64,000 nt of DNA from Bacteriovoracaceae bacterium UBA6144 (GCA_002435705.1 DIVA01000052.1:136961-200960), one strand, 5' to 3'. Positions 33,667 through 42,751 are shown, numbered from the stretch's first letter. Translations and numbers: made by a program. The notes: generated from the sequence alone by a model not told the origin.

Positions 33667-35352
33667 ATGTCTAAGGTTTGGTATAAAAATTACGATCCTG
33701 GTGTCCCACAAACGATTGATGTGAATGAATTCAAAAACATCACAGAAATCCTTGAGTTCGGTTTTTCAAAATTTGCCCATCGTCCGGCTTTCCATAATAT
33801 GGGGACGACCCTGACTTTCGGTCAGATCGATGTGCTCTCGCGCCGTTTTGCCAGTTATCTGCAAAATGATTTAGGTCTTAAAAAAGGTGATCGTATTGCG
33901 ATCATGATGCCGAATATCCTGCAGTACCCGATAGCACTCTTCGGCGCACTCCGTGCAGGACTAGTGGTGGTGAACGTGAACCCACTCTACACCCCTCGCG
34001 AACTCGAGCACCAGATGAAAGACTCGGGTGCCCAGGCGATTGTAATTTTCGCGAACTCCGCTCACACGCTGGAGAAAGTTCTCAAGAATACACCGGTCAA
34101 GCACATCATCCTGACGCAAATTGGAGATATGCTTAACTTTCCAAAAAATTTGATCGTCAATTTTGTGATCAAAAACGTCAAGAAAATGGTGCCGGCCTTT
34201 AATCTGGAAAAAACCATCGATTTCAAATCAATCCTCGCTTCAGGAGATCCGACAAAATACAAAAAACCCGAGATGGTTCACGACGATATTGCTTTCTTGC
34301 AGTACACCGGTGGAACGACAGGTGTCGCCAAGGGCGCGATCCTCACGCAAGGAAACATTGTCGCGAACATGCTTCAGGCCCGCGCGTGGATTAAAAACTA
34401 TATTGCTGATGGACAAGAAATTCTCATCACTCCACTGCCGCTCTATCATATCTTCTCTCTCACCGCGAACTGCTTTGTGTTCTGTAGCGTAGGTGCTTTG
34501 AATATTCTCATCACTAACCCGCGCGACATTCCTGGCTTCGTTAAAGAAATGAAGAAGTGGAAGTTCACGGCCATCACTGGTGTGAACACGCTTTTCAATG
34601 GTCTCTTGAATAATCCTGATTTCAGAAATCTAGATTTCTCAGCTCTCAAAGTCGCTCTCGGCGGTGGGATGGCCGTGCAGAAAGCTGTGGCTGATCGCTG
34701 GAGAGAGGTCACGGGACGTCCTCTGATCGAGGCGTACGGACTCACAGAAACCAGTCCTGCGGCCTGTATCAATCCCATGACCCTCAAAGAGTACAACGGC
34801 TTCATCGGTCTGCCGATTCCATCGACGGAAGTTGAAATTAAAGACGATGACTCAAAGACGGTGCCGATCGGTGAAGTGGGAGAACTCTGTATTCGTGGTC
34901 CTCAGGTGATGAAGGGCTACTGGATGCGTCCCGATGAGACAGAGAAGGTCATGACCACCGATCACTTCTTTCGCACCGGTGACTTGGGCTACATGACTCC
35001 TGAAGGATATGTGAAGATCGTTGACCGTAAAAAAGATATGATCCTGGTTTCGGGCTTCAATGTTTATCCTAATGAGTTAGAAGATGTGATCTGCCAGAAC
35101 TCGAAGGTTCTCGAGTGTGCGGCCGTAGGCATCCCAGATGAGAAATCGGGTGAGGCCATTAAGATTTATGTGGTTAAAAAAGATGACTCTCTTACAAAAG
35201 AAGAGCTCATCGAGTACTGCCGCAAAAATATGACTTCTTATAAGGTTCCTCGTTTGGTGGAATTTAGAACTGAGCTCCCTAAGACGAATGTGGGCAAGAT
35301 TTTGAGAAAAGATTTGCGTGCAGAAGCCCTGAAAGAGCACCAAAAAGGCTAA
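33667..35352 (+). CDS. fadD: Long-chain fatty acid-CoA ligase
   Basis: A 561-residue acyl-CoA synthetase. The AMP-binding P-loop YTGGTTGVAKG is at 213-223, the adenylate motif GGGMAVQ and AYGLTETSP follow near 335-365, and the C-terminal lobe has the hinge VDRKKDMILVSGFNVYPNE and the final catalytic lysine region TNVGKILRKDLR. It activates long-chain fatty acids with ATP and CoA for degradation or lipid synthesis. Length, motif order and the basic end match FadD. GGAG inside the HPF stop region serves as its ribosome binding site. A strong terminator follows. Confidence 0.93.
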   Translation: MSKVWYKNYDPGVPQTIDVNEFKNITEILEFGFSKFAHRPAFHNMGTTLTFGQIDVLSRRFASYLQNDLGLKKGDRIAIMMPNILQYPIALFGALRAGLVVVNVNPLYTPRELEHQMKDSGAQAIVIFANSAHTLEKVLKNTPVKHIILTQIGDMLNFPKNLIVNFVIKNVKKMVPAFNLEKTIDFKSILASGDPTKYKKPEMVHDDIAFLQYTGGTTGVAKGAILTQGNIVANMLQARAWIKNYIADGQEILITPLPLYHIFSLTANCFVFCSVGALNILITNPRDIPGFVKEMKKWKFTAITGVNTLFNGLLNNPDFRNLDFSALKVALGGGMAVQKAVADRWREVTGRPLIEAYGLTETSPAACINPMTLKEYNGFIGLPIPSTEVEIKDDDSKTVPIGEVGELCIRGPQVMKGYWMRPDETEKVMTTDHFFRTGDLGYMTPEGYVKIVDRKKDMILVSGFNVYPNELEDVICQNSKVLECAAVGIPDEKSGEAIKIYVVKKDDSLTKEELIEYCRKNMTSYKVPRLVEFRTELPKTNVGKILRKDLRAEALKEHQKG

Positions 35353-35375
35353 GGTTAGTAATTGTTAGAAACGCT

Positions 35376-35404
35376 AAAAAGGGAGTCTTCGGGCTCCCTT
35401 TTTT
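35376..35404 (+). terminator. Strong Rho-independent terminator after fadD
   Basis: GGGAG and CTCCC pair with A-run and T-run extension; the loop closes as C-TTCG-G, an extra-stable tetraloop. A six-T tail follows. The stem continues through AAAAA and TTTTT. Confidence 0.9.
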
Positions 35405-35496
35405 AATTCTCACTCCTTAGGTGATTTTGATCGGGGCGCTGAAGGCATTTGTCAGAAAAAGAGTTCTTTCCTTCAGACCAAAGATTTCTTTAGAAT

Positions 35497-35602
35497 AGAA
35501 GTAAGTTCTGAGGTTGAATATCACGGAAGATTGCTCTTGAGACGGAATTCAAGTTCTCTCCTTTAGAGCCAAAGAAGCGCCTGTGCAGGGCGCTTTTTTT
35601 TT
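35497..35602 (+). ncRNA. Candidate small RNA between two terminators
   Basis: There is no gene between 35405 and 35666, yet a second strong terminator (35575-35602) ends the region and lies about 170 bp after the fadD terminator. A TAGAAT at 35491-35496 is a possible -10, giving a transcript of about 100 nt. Inside it GCTCT and AGAGC can pair, with GAGA/TCTC and GAA/TTC nested within. It is not recognisable as 4.5S, 6S or tmRNA. Evidence is structural only. Confidence 0.4.
35575..35602 (+). terminator. Strong Rho-independent terminator
   Basis: AAGCGCC and GGCGCTT form a stem around a short loop, followed by nine T. It has no coding gene upstream within 200 bp and is the 3' end of the candidate small RNA. 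Confidence 0.85.
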
Positions 35603-35654
35603 GCCAAAAAAAGAATCATAGAAAATTATTTAGTGGGATGCATTTGGTCACTGC

Positions 35655-35660
35655 TATCAT
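35655..35660 (+). promoter_or_regulatory. -10 hexamer TATCAT six bases before a start codon
   Basis: TATCAT ends six bases before the ATG at 35667. No ribosome binding site is visible, and no convincing -35 is present. It is one of the leaderless-type promoters in this window. Confidence 0.4.
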
Positions 35661-35666
35661 ATTCTG

Positions 35667-37052
35667 ATGGATATTCCTCGGGTCATAGGCAGCTATCGCA
35701 TCTCCACATCAGGGCAAGAGATCTTGCAGTTGATGATGAAGAGTTTTGAGAATAAAAAACCTATTCTCTGGCAAACGTATGATGCTCACCGAGTGGTTCA
35801 CGACATCACAAGTTTTGATCTGAATCTGCAAAAAAAACTCATCAAAGTCAGTCATGCGGCTTCTCAGGAATTACTCGATCCCGCCAGGCCGGCCTATATC
35901 AAACTCCCCTTTAGAGACTCCGTGTTTAAAGGAGAGATCTTAAATGCTCTTCCTGGGAGCATCAGTCTGAAGATTCCGACTGAAGTTCACTGGCGAGAGT
36001 TTCGTGAGCAGGAAAGAATACAGTTTAAACTCAATGAGCATTTCATCACACTTAAACCGCATGTGCCTCACATGCTGCCGGAGCTGCTCCCCACGATGAA
36101 GCTGGCGATTAAAGATATCACCATGAATGGATTTGGTATGTTCACCAGTGGGGACAATGATCAATTCTTTAAGGAGAAAAAATTTCTAGATGTGACTGCC
36201 CTCGATAACATCCATCTCTCCCGTGCGCATTCTGCCTACATCGTTTGGCGCCAGCGCGTGCAAACAAAAGCTGAGCTGGCACAGGGGCTGGTGTGGCGCT
36301 TAGGCGTGCGTATGATCAATCCTTTTACTCACGCCAGTCTTGATGCGCTCACAGGTGGGGGAGTCAAGCGTCAGAAAATTGCGCGAGAGCTTATTAATAC
36401 CTCTCTCGGTGAGGACTTCCAAAAGCTCCTGGAGAATGCTGTCCAGAGCTCTATGGCGAAGATGAAGCAAAAACCGGCCATCTCAAAGTACCTGCGCCAG
36501 CTTGAGGTTTCGCGCTCGGAGAGTGATTATCTCATGGAGCATATCGAAGTCCTCATAGTGGTTTGTATATTCCTTAGCCGTGCTCTCAATTGGGTCAGTG
36601 AGGCCAGTCTGGAGAAATTCATCTACGCCGCATATCTGCACGACGCTGCCTTATTTCAGCATCCGCGTTTAGCTCAGCTCTCGAAGCGCGAGGACTTAGA
36701 AAAATACCGTGATCAACTCACTCAGGCCGAGGTGGATATATATAAGTATGCCCCTCAGGAAGCGGCCCGGATTGCGCGGGAAGATTCCTCTGCACCACCG
36801 GATGTAGAACAGATGCTTTTGATGCAAAAAGAGATGCCTGATGGAAGTGGCTTTCCGCGAGCATTGCGAGGTCACCAAATCCCTGCACTTCCTTCACTCT
36901 TTATTGTCGCCCACGCCCTGACCGAAGAGATTATGAGTAATCCCCGCTGGAGCATCGAAGACTGGGTGAAGAAGAACAAAGCTGTCTTCAAGGGGTCTCA
37001 CTTCGACAAAGTCATGGACGCTCTCTACGAAGCCAGAATCTCTTTCAAGTAG
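35667..37052 (+). CDS. Degenerate HD-GYP protein with N-terminal PilZ-like domain
   Basis: A 461-residue protein. Residues 1-220 contain two PilZ-like beta regions (for example LPGSISLKIPTEVHWREF and ITMNGFGMFTSG). Residues ~285-455 follow the HD-GYP fold, with YAAYLHDAALF at the HD position and MQKEMPDGSGFPRAL at the GYP position. The usual HHExxDGxGYP has lost its histidines, so phosphodiesterase activity on cyclic di-GMP is doubtful; a nucleotide-binding or protein-interaction role is more likely. Its start has no ribosome binding site but a TATCAT six bases upstream. The end overlaps the lactone oxidase gene by 28 bp. Confidence 0.68.
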   Translation: MDIPRVIGSYRISTSGQEILQLMMKSFENKKPILWQTYDAHRVVHDITSFDLNLQKKLIKVSHAASQELLDPARPAYIKLPFRDSVFKGEILNALPGSISLKIPTEVHWREFREQERIQFKLNEHFITLKPHVPHMLPELLPTMKLAIKDITMNGFGMFTSGDNDQFFKEKKFLDVTALDNIHLSRAHSAYIVWRQRVQTKAELAQGLVWRLGVRMINPFTHASLDALTGGGVKRQKIARELINTSLGEDFQKLLENAVQSSMAKMKQKPAISKYLRQLEVSRSESDYLMEHIEVLIVVCIFLSRALNWVSEASLEKFIYAAYLHDAALFQHPRLAQLSKREDLEKYRDQLTQAEVDIYKYAPQEAARIAREDSSAPPDVEQMLLMQKEMPDGSGFPRALRGHQIPALPSLFIVAHALTEEIMSNPRWSIEDWVKKNKAVFKGSHFDKVMDALYEARISFK

Positions 37053-38305
37053 TCATTCAAAAACACACCCTTCGGATCAAGCTGTTGGCGCAGGTTTCTG
37101 AAGTCCTCAAAGCGCGGGTAGAGAGTCGTGAAGTCCCGGGTTTTAAGTGAGTGCCATTTGCCCCAATGGGGACGACCCTGAAACTGTTTAAAAATTTCTT
37201 GGACTCCTTCGAAGTAGAAGCGGTGATCTTCTCCTCTATAGGTGTGAATCGCAAAATACACACTCGCTCTCTGGTAGGCGGGAGAGAGCCAGATGTCGTC
37301 GGCTTTTACAAAACGAATCTCGATAGGAAAGAGAGTTTGGATGTGGTGTTTTTTTATGAAAGCCACGATCTCATCAAAGGCTTGAGTGAAATTCTCCAAG
37401 GGGAGATTGTACTCCATTTCCATGAAGCGGATGTCGCGGTTTGAAGGAAAAATCTCATGCGACCATCCCGATCTTGCTTGATGAGAAATAAAAGACTGCA
37501 TGATACGGTCACAAAAAGCATAGCTTCTTGAGTGCGTGGCCAGCACATTGAGTGCTTCATACACTGGGCCTTCAAGATGCTTTTGGATAAATGCACTTAG
37601 CGCGCTTTGCTCAATCACCTCTTGTGTAGGATTCATTTTTTTCACCAAAGCCCAGTCCCCGACAGGAAAATAGAAGAGCTCAAAATGGCGATTCTCTTTA
37701 ATATCGTTTTGGATCGTCTCTAAAAATTCTCCTCTGCGTTTGAGCATCGTCTCTTCTTTGAGTTGATAGCTCTCAGTCAGCTGGAGTTCAATTTCATGCA
37801 AGACCCCTAAGCTTCCCAGAGAGAGTCTTAGAGCGTTGAAGTCCGGGTCACCCAGTTTACTTTCTCGCAGTTCACCTTGAGCATCGACATAGCTCAACCA
37901 AGTTATTTGATTGGAGATGGATTGAAGCGTGAGACCTGTGCCATGAGTGCCCGTGCTGGTAGCCCCGGCCAGAGACTGACGATTGATGTCTCCTTGATTG
38001 ATCATGGCCAGTCGATGCTTGAAAGCCTCATCTCCTAGGCGATGAAGCTTGGTGCCAGCGAGAACTCTGGCACGTTTTGCTTGAGGGTCTACACTGGTGA
38101 TCCCTTGCAGGTGATCGAGGTGCAAGTAGTGTTCGTCGGAGGCGATCAAAGGGTTCCAAGAGTGACCAGAGCCACGAACTCGGATGCTCTGATTTAAGTC
38201 GCGTGCTTTGAGCACGGCACTTTGTAGCTCACTTAAGTTTCTGGGAGCGTGAGTGTGGGAAGGAGTAAAACTAAAATTTTCCGCCCAGTTCTTTATAGGA
38301 AGCAT
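37025..38305 (-). CDS. Sugar-1,4-lactone oxidase-like FAD enzyme (alditol oxidase family)
   Basis: A 426-residue FAD-dependent oxidoreductase. The N-terminus has the VAO-type FAD domain with RVRGSGHSWNPLI near residue 45; the histidine is the likely covalent FAD site. GATSTGTHGTG follows near 112. The C-terminal substrate domain ends with PHWGKWHSL near 385, typical of arabinono/gulonolactone oxidases and alditol oxidases. It would oxidise a sugar lactone or alditol, with oxygen or another acceptor. It overlaps the upstream PLP gene by 13 bp, so the two are co-transcribed. Confidence 0.85.
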   Translation of the reverse strand: MLPIKNWAENFSFTPSHTHAPRNLSELQSAVLKARDLNQSIRVRGSGHSWNPLIASDEHYLHLDHLQGITSVDPQAKRARVLAGTKLHRLGDEAFKHRLAMINQGDINRQSLAGATSTGTHGTGLTLQSISNQITWLSYVDAQGELRESKLGDPDFNALRLSLGSLGVLHEIELQLTESYQLKEETMLKRRGEFLETIQNDIKENRHFELFYFPVGDWALVKKMNPTQEVIEQSALSAFIQKHLEGPVYEALNVLATHSRSYAFCDRIMQSFISHQARSGWSHEIFPSNRDIRFMEMEYNLPLENFTQAFDEIVAFIKKHHIQTLFPIEIRFVKADDIWLSPAYQRASVYFAIHTYRGEDHRFYFEGVQEIFKQFQGRPHWGKWHSLKTRDFTTLYPRFEDFRNLRQQLDPKGVFLNDYLKEILAS

Positions 38306-39459
38306 TGTCCCTCGCCGCGATAAGTTTTTACATCATGAGTGATGAGTTGGTTTTTAAAAATATGAATCTCATGGAAATGCTCACAAATCTCCCCGGCCTT
38401 GGCGTGTCTAAAAAATAGTGGAGCACCCAAGGATAAACTTGTCGTGGATTGAACGGGGGTTTGGACTTCGCCGGCCCCTTCGAAACTTAAAAGTTTCACT
38501 CCTTGAGGGAGATAGGGGGAGGGCAGGCGATCGACTCCGCTCATACCCGAAGCCACGTAGCCTCCACCATGACAGGTGTAGATCGAGGGAGCAGGATTTC
38601 GGACAATGGGTAAACAGAACGTGAGAGCGGGTTTGATTGAGAATTGTGTATAGCCGTCAAAGAGTTTCGGGCCATAAAATCCGCTCCCCACCGTGACCTC
38701 ACTCACGCAGCTCTCAAGGCTTGTGCTTTCAAGGCTTCCGGTTCCTCCGCCATTCACAAAACGTAGAGGGAAACCGAGATCTTTCAGGGTTTTGACAATT
38801 TTTTCTCGCCGCTTACGAAGCTGAGAGATCGAGCGCAGTTTTAAAAGTTTTATCAAGGGCTTTCCCTTGTCCGCGACTCCGGCGATCTGGGCCTCGTAGC
38901 CCATGACGCCCACTAACTCCAGATGTCGGGCGTGCTCTTGCAGATAGTCCACCAGAGCTTTGAGCTGAGTATCCTCCTGCACACTTGAGCGGAACACGCC
39001 AAACCTCAAGCCCGGTAAATCCAGTGAGAGGTCTATATCCAAACACAGAGTGAACTTTGTGTTGAAGCGCTCAGCATAGAGTTGCAGCAGTTTTAAATGC
39101 TCCAAGCGGTCTACCATGAGAGTAATGTCTTGCGGATTCTTGGCCAATCTCTCTAAGGCCTCTAGATCCCAGATAGGGTAGCCCAAGAGAAGATCTTTAA
39201 AGCCCTTTTCTCTCAGCCACAGAGATTCGGCGAGGGTGTAGGTCATGAGACCTTGAAATTGTGAGGAGGAGTTTAACACTTCTTTTAGAAGTTCACAGGA
39301 GCGCACAGACTTAGTCGCAATTCTTATCTTTTTTTGCCCGGCCCTCTTTAAAATTTGTTGGATATTTTCTTGCCAATAATCGTGGTTTAAGAGGAGCGCT
39401 CTGGTGCGTTTTGGCCCCAAAGCTTCTGTGTAGGCCTGATATAAATTGTTTTCACTCAT
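38293..39459 (-). CDS. PLP-dependent amino acid deaminase/aldolase (DSD1-like)
   Basis: A 388-residue enzyme of the alanine racemase-fold type. The PLP lysine is in KIRIATKSVRSCELL near residue 49, the early strand is ALLLNHDYWQENI, and the C-terminal beta domain has the TCHGGGYVASGMSG and HFHEIHIF metal/PLP segments of D-serine dehydratase and D-threonine aldolase relatives. It cleaves or deaminates D-amino acids or beta-hydroxy amino acids. It stands directly upstream of, and overlaps, a sugar-lactone oxidase, a pairing I recall from other bacteria. TATAAT seven bases before the ATG suggests a leaderless message. Confidence 0.78.
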   Translation of the reverse strand: MSENNLYQAYTEALGPKRTRALLLNHDYWQENIQQILKRAGQKKIRIATKSVRSCELLKEVLNSSSQFQGLMTYTLAESLWLREKGFKDLLLGYPIWDLEALERLAKNPQDITLMVDRLEHLKLLQLYAERFNTKFTLCLDIDLSLDLPGLRFGVFRSSVQEDTQLKALVDYLQEHARHLELVGVMGYEAQIAGVADKGKPLIKLLKLRSISQLRKRREKIVKTLKDLGFPLRFVNGGGTGSLESTSLESCVSEVTVGSGFYGPKLFDGYTQFSIKPALTFCLPIVRNPAPSIYTCHGGGYVASGMSGVDRLPSPYLPQGVKLLSFEGAGEVQTPVQSTTSLSLGAPLFFRHAKAGEICEHFHEIHIFKNQLITHDVKTYRGEGQCFL

Positions 39460-39466
39460 GTGATTT

Positions 39467-39496
39467 ATTATAAACGCTTACCGCCTTCACTCTAAA
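39467..39496 (-). promoter_or_regulatory. Leaderless-type promoter for the PLP-enzyme gene
   Basis: On the minus strand TTTAGA (39491-39496) and a perfect TATAAT (39467-39472) are 18 bp apart, and the -10 ends seven bases before the ATG at 39459. No ribosome binding site is present. Confidence 0.5.
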
Positions 39497-39616
39497 TAAC
39501 TAAATTTCAATCAGTCTAAAATTTTTACATATCTAAATTATGCATTCAGTCTAGTCGCAGACCCGGTTTAGGTCTAAAAAGAGAGTAGAATACTAAACTT
39601 CTCTTGGATCAAACCT

Positions 39617-42600
39617 ATGAAAAATACCAGCCTCGCCCTCTCCCTTGCGCTTTTGGCTTCTGCCTGCGGTCTCAACACCTCTCCGCAAGAGCTCAAGAAA
39701 CTCGAATTGGTGAATTCGGCGGTCATCTCTATTCGCGGCAATAGTGAAGTTGAAGTCTTCATGGTTCGCCTTAAAACGCCAGCTCTGGTTGAGACGTCTT
39801 CAACGGTGGGCGGGAAGCTTGTTTTGAATGAGGCTGAGAAGCAAAAAATGATTCAAGAGCAGGTCGAGTTCCTTAAGGCCGCTCAGTCTATTAGTTCTGA
39901 AATTCAAATGGTCTATTCGACAAAAATCATCATGAATTCCGTGACGATCGTGGCTCCTCCTCACGTCATGGGTCAGATCAATGGGCTCCCGATGGTGCAA
40001 AACGCTCGCGCCCTCTCACTTTTCTCGGCTCCAAGCGCTTTAGAGAAGTTGCAAGTAGATGAGGCGATGGCAAAAAAAATGAAAGAGCTTTCTAAGAGAA
40101 ATTCTGTCGCCTTTATTGGCGCTGAAGAAGCTCGTGCGGCTTATGGTATTTCTGGTCAAGGAATCCGTGTCGGTGTGATCGACACAGGTATTGACTACAC
40201 CCACACCATGTTCGGTGGAAGTGGCAGTGTGGATGAGTTCAAGGCCATCGATGCATCACAGCCCACCTCTCTTTTTCCAACCGCAAAAATTCCCGGTGGA
40301 ATTGATCTGGTAGGAGATGAGTACTCTCCAGGATCTCCTTATCGCTTCTCAAAACTTCCTCGCCCTGACACTAATCCTCTTGATTACAACGGGCACGGCA
40401 CACATGTGGCCGGGACTGTGGCGGGACTTGGTGATGGGGTCACTTCTTATGATGGTGTGGCGCCAGCCGCAAGTCTTTATGGAATAAAAGTTTTTGGTAA
40501 AAACTCCACTTCAGATGCCGTTGTGATTGCGGCCCTCGAGTATAGCCTTGATCCTAACGGGGATCTTGATCCCAGTGATAAGCTGGATGTGGTGAATCTC
40601 TCCTTAGGCTCTGACTACGGTAAACCATCTCTGAACTACACTGAAGCGATCAAGAATACTGTCAAAGCAGGCGTCTCCGTGGTCGCGGCTGCGGGGAATG
40701 CTGGCGACAGTCCCTTTATTGTCGGTGCCCCAAGTACAACTCCAGAGGCGATCTCTGTCGCTGCTGGAATCGATGATATGATTCATAACGTGGAGGTAGA
40801 TGGTTCAGAGTTCTTCATCGATGCAACTCCCACCACAATTCTTTCTCCCGTTGCTCAATTTTCTCGTGAACTCACGGGCACAGAAGTCGTAAAAGAAGAA
40901 CTCGTTTACGCCGGTCAGGCCACGGAAGAGTTTTCAACTGACTTGGCCCAGAAAGTGGTCGGAAAAATTGCTCTGGTTGATAGGGGAGTGAACGCTTTTG
41001 CTGAAAAAGCCGCTTTTGCTCTTAAGGCCGGTGCGATTGGTGTGGTGATTGCCAATAATAACCCATCAGATCCCATCGTTGCTGGTGGTGGTTCAGGTGT
41101 TTTAAGTATTCCTGTCGTGATGATTCGTCAGGCTGACGGCGTGCTTATTAAAGAAGCTCTCAAGGCCAATAAAAAAGTGGAATTCCTCTTCAGTGCTCAA
41201 ATCAAATTTCAGCGCAACGAACTTATCGACACGATTACGGATTTCTCTTCTCGAGGACCTCGCTCTGAAGATGGAATTATTAAACCTGAGATCGTGGCTC
41301 CTGGGCAGCAGATCGTTTCAGCTGATACAGGCACTGGCTCAGGGATGGCGCGCCTCAATGGAACTTCCATGGCTTCTCCCCACATGGCGGGAGTCATGGC
41401 CCTGATGAAACAGAAGTATCCCAGTCTCACAGTGACTGAGCAGAAGCACCTCCTCATGAGCCGTGCTAAAATCATCAACGATAAAAATGGTGTTCGTTAT
41501 CCCGTTTCTGCTCAAGGCGCGGGACGAGTGGATGTGATGAATGCCCTTGAGGCAAAACTTCTCCCAAGTCGTGGAGAGTTTTCTTTGGGTCGCGTGAGCC
41601 TTGGTGGGAACGCTGCGATTCGTGAATCGATCACCCTCACAAATTTTTCCAACGAGGATCTGAGCCTCACTGTCTCAGGAGATTTCTCCGGTGGCTTGAG
41701 TGTTCAAACTCAAACTCTGAGCATCGCTGCCGGCAAGTCTATTAAAGCTGATTTCGTTTTCGGCCTCAATACCATTGGTCAGGCCCGCTCAATCTATGAA
41801 GGCTACGTGAAACTGCAAAATGGTGGGGAAGTCGTCGCGACTTTTCCAGTTCTTGCGGTCGCCCACCAGCACTCGGATGTGAAGGTGGCCGTCACTGAAA
41901 ATGGTCCACAAGATATCACTCTCGATATCTCAAACCCAAGTGCCGTGAAAGGCCAGATTCTGCCATTCTATCTTTTGGGATTAGATCCTGAAAAACCAAG
42001 CGCAGGCCCTCTTGCTGGGATTCGTTCACGCGCTTGTGATCTAGAGTCTGCGGGGTTTCGTTTCCTCGAAAAACAATCTGGTCTCACACAAAAATCTTTC
42101 CTCCAACTCGGAGTTAAGCTTTACGACATGGTCACTGATTGGGAATCCTGTGATCTCTCTGTCCAGATTGACACGAATAATGATGGGGAAGCTGACCTTG
42201 AATGGGTTGGGATTAAAGAATCATCTCTCCCAGGTCTTGAGCGCATCGCTCCTCCTGGTTTCTACAGTGTGCTTCTAGACGCCAAGAAAGCTAAAACCAT
42301 CCGTTCTCAGTTTGAGACGGTTCAGCGAGACTCTCAGGGTCAGAGTCCTCTTAAACAGGACTACGCCGATGCCATCATTCATGTGGGAGAATATAAACCT
42401 TTCCACCAGAGTTCAGTCACCATGCTTGAGCTACCCATGGATAAACTCAACGTTCAGGGTGATTTAAAACTGAAACTTGCCGTCTTAAGCGGCAATGAAA
42501 ACTCCATCATGCCCGATGATTTCTTGGGCTCAGACTGGATGTCGATTATTGTTCCTCAAAGCATCGATAACTGGCCTCAGTTGATTGAAGTGAATGCACA

Positions 42601-42691
42601 GGAATCTTTGATGCTGGATCTCTTTAAAGCTCAGGCGATTCCGATGATTTTTTATTCGCCCATGAACCAATTAATTGAACAGAAACTCTAG
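39617..42691 (+). CDS. Subtilisin-like serine protease lipoprotein with PA domain
   Basis: A 1024-residue S8-family protease. The signal peptide has a lipobox ending at C17 (LLASAC), so it should be membrane-anchored in the envelope. A prodomain-like region (about 35-140) precedes the catalytic triad: D189 in GVIDTGIDYTHTMF, H260 in NGHGTHVAG and S584 in GTSMASPHMAG. A PA domain is inserted at about 405-520 (VDRGVNAFAEKAAFA), as in large bacterial subtilases. The last ~380 residues are beta-sandwich-like and hold an EF-hand-like DTNNDGEAD. It could degrade extracellular or prey proteins. Confidence 0.93.
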   Translation: MKNTSLALSLALLASACGLNTSPQELKKLELVNSAVISIRGNSEVEVFMVRLKTPALVETSSTVGGKLVLNEAEKQKMIQEQVEFLKAAQSISSEIQMVYSTKIIMNSVTIVAPPHVMGQINGLPMVQNARALSLFSAPSALEKLQVDEAMAKKMKELSKRNSVAFIGAEEARAAYGISGQGIRVGVIDTGIDYTHTMFGGSGSVDEFKAIDASQPTSLFPTAKIPGGIDLVGDEYSPGSPYRFSKLPRPDTNPLDYNGHGTHVAGTVAGLGDGVTSYDGVAPAASLYGIKVFGKNSTSDAVVIAALEYSLDPNGDLDPSDKLDVVNLSLGSDYGKPSLNYTEAIKNTVKAGVSVVAAAGNAGDSPFIVGAPSTTPEAISVAAGIDDMIHNVEVDGSEFFIDATPTTILSPVAQFSRELTGTEVVKEELVYAGQATEEFSTDLAQKVVGKIALVDRGVNAFAEKAAFALKAGAIGVVIANNNPSDPIVAGGGSGVLSIPVVMIRQADGVLIKEALKANKKVEFLFSAQIKFQRNELIDTITDFSSRGPRSEDGIIKPEIVAPGQQIVSADTGTGSGMARLNGTSMASPHMAGVMALMKQKYPSLTVTEQKHLLMSRAKIINDKNGVRYPVSAQGAGRVDVMNALEAKLLPSRGEFSLGRVSLGGNAAIRESITLTNFSNEDLSLTVSGDFSGGLSVQTQTLSIAAGKSIKADFVFGLNTIGQARSIYEGYVKLQNGGEVVATFPVLAVAHQHSDVKVAVTENGPQDITLDISNPSAVKGQILPFYLLGLDPEKPSAGPLAGIRSRACDLESAGFRFLEKQSGLTQKSFLQLGVKLYDMVTDWESCDLSVQIDTNNDGEADLEWVGIKESSLPGLERIAPPGFYSVLLDAKKAKTIRSQFETVQRDSQGQSPLKQDYADAIIHVGEYKPFHQSSVTMLELPMDKLNVQGDLKLKLAVLSGNENSIMPDDFLGSDWMSIIVPQSIDNWPQLIEVNAQESLMLDLFKAQAIPMIFYSPMNQLIEQKL

Positions 42692-42710
42692 AGATAAGAC
42701 TCTGGAATAC

Positions 42711-42740
42711 TCTGCACGATAAGAAAGATTATCGTGCAGA
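42711..42740. terminator. Perfect 12-bp hairpin between convergent genes
   Basis: TCTGCACGATAA and TTATCGTGCAGA pair without mismatch around a GAAAGA loop. It lies between the protease gene and the small minus-strand gene. No clear T-run follows on either strand, so its role as a terminator is uncertain. Confidence 0.45.
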
Positions 42741-42751
42741 AAGGGTCGTTT

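Noticed and set aside
35497..35602. Identification as 4.5S or 6S RNA
   Set aside because: The conserved SRP core bases are absent and the two ends do not form the long 6S stem with its central bubble.
39559..39575. AGACC/GGTCT hairpin before the protease gene as a riboswitch or terminator
   Set aside because: Five base pairs without a tail or known motif in a promoter region; could arise by chance.
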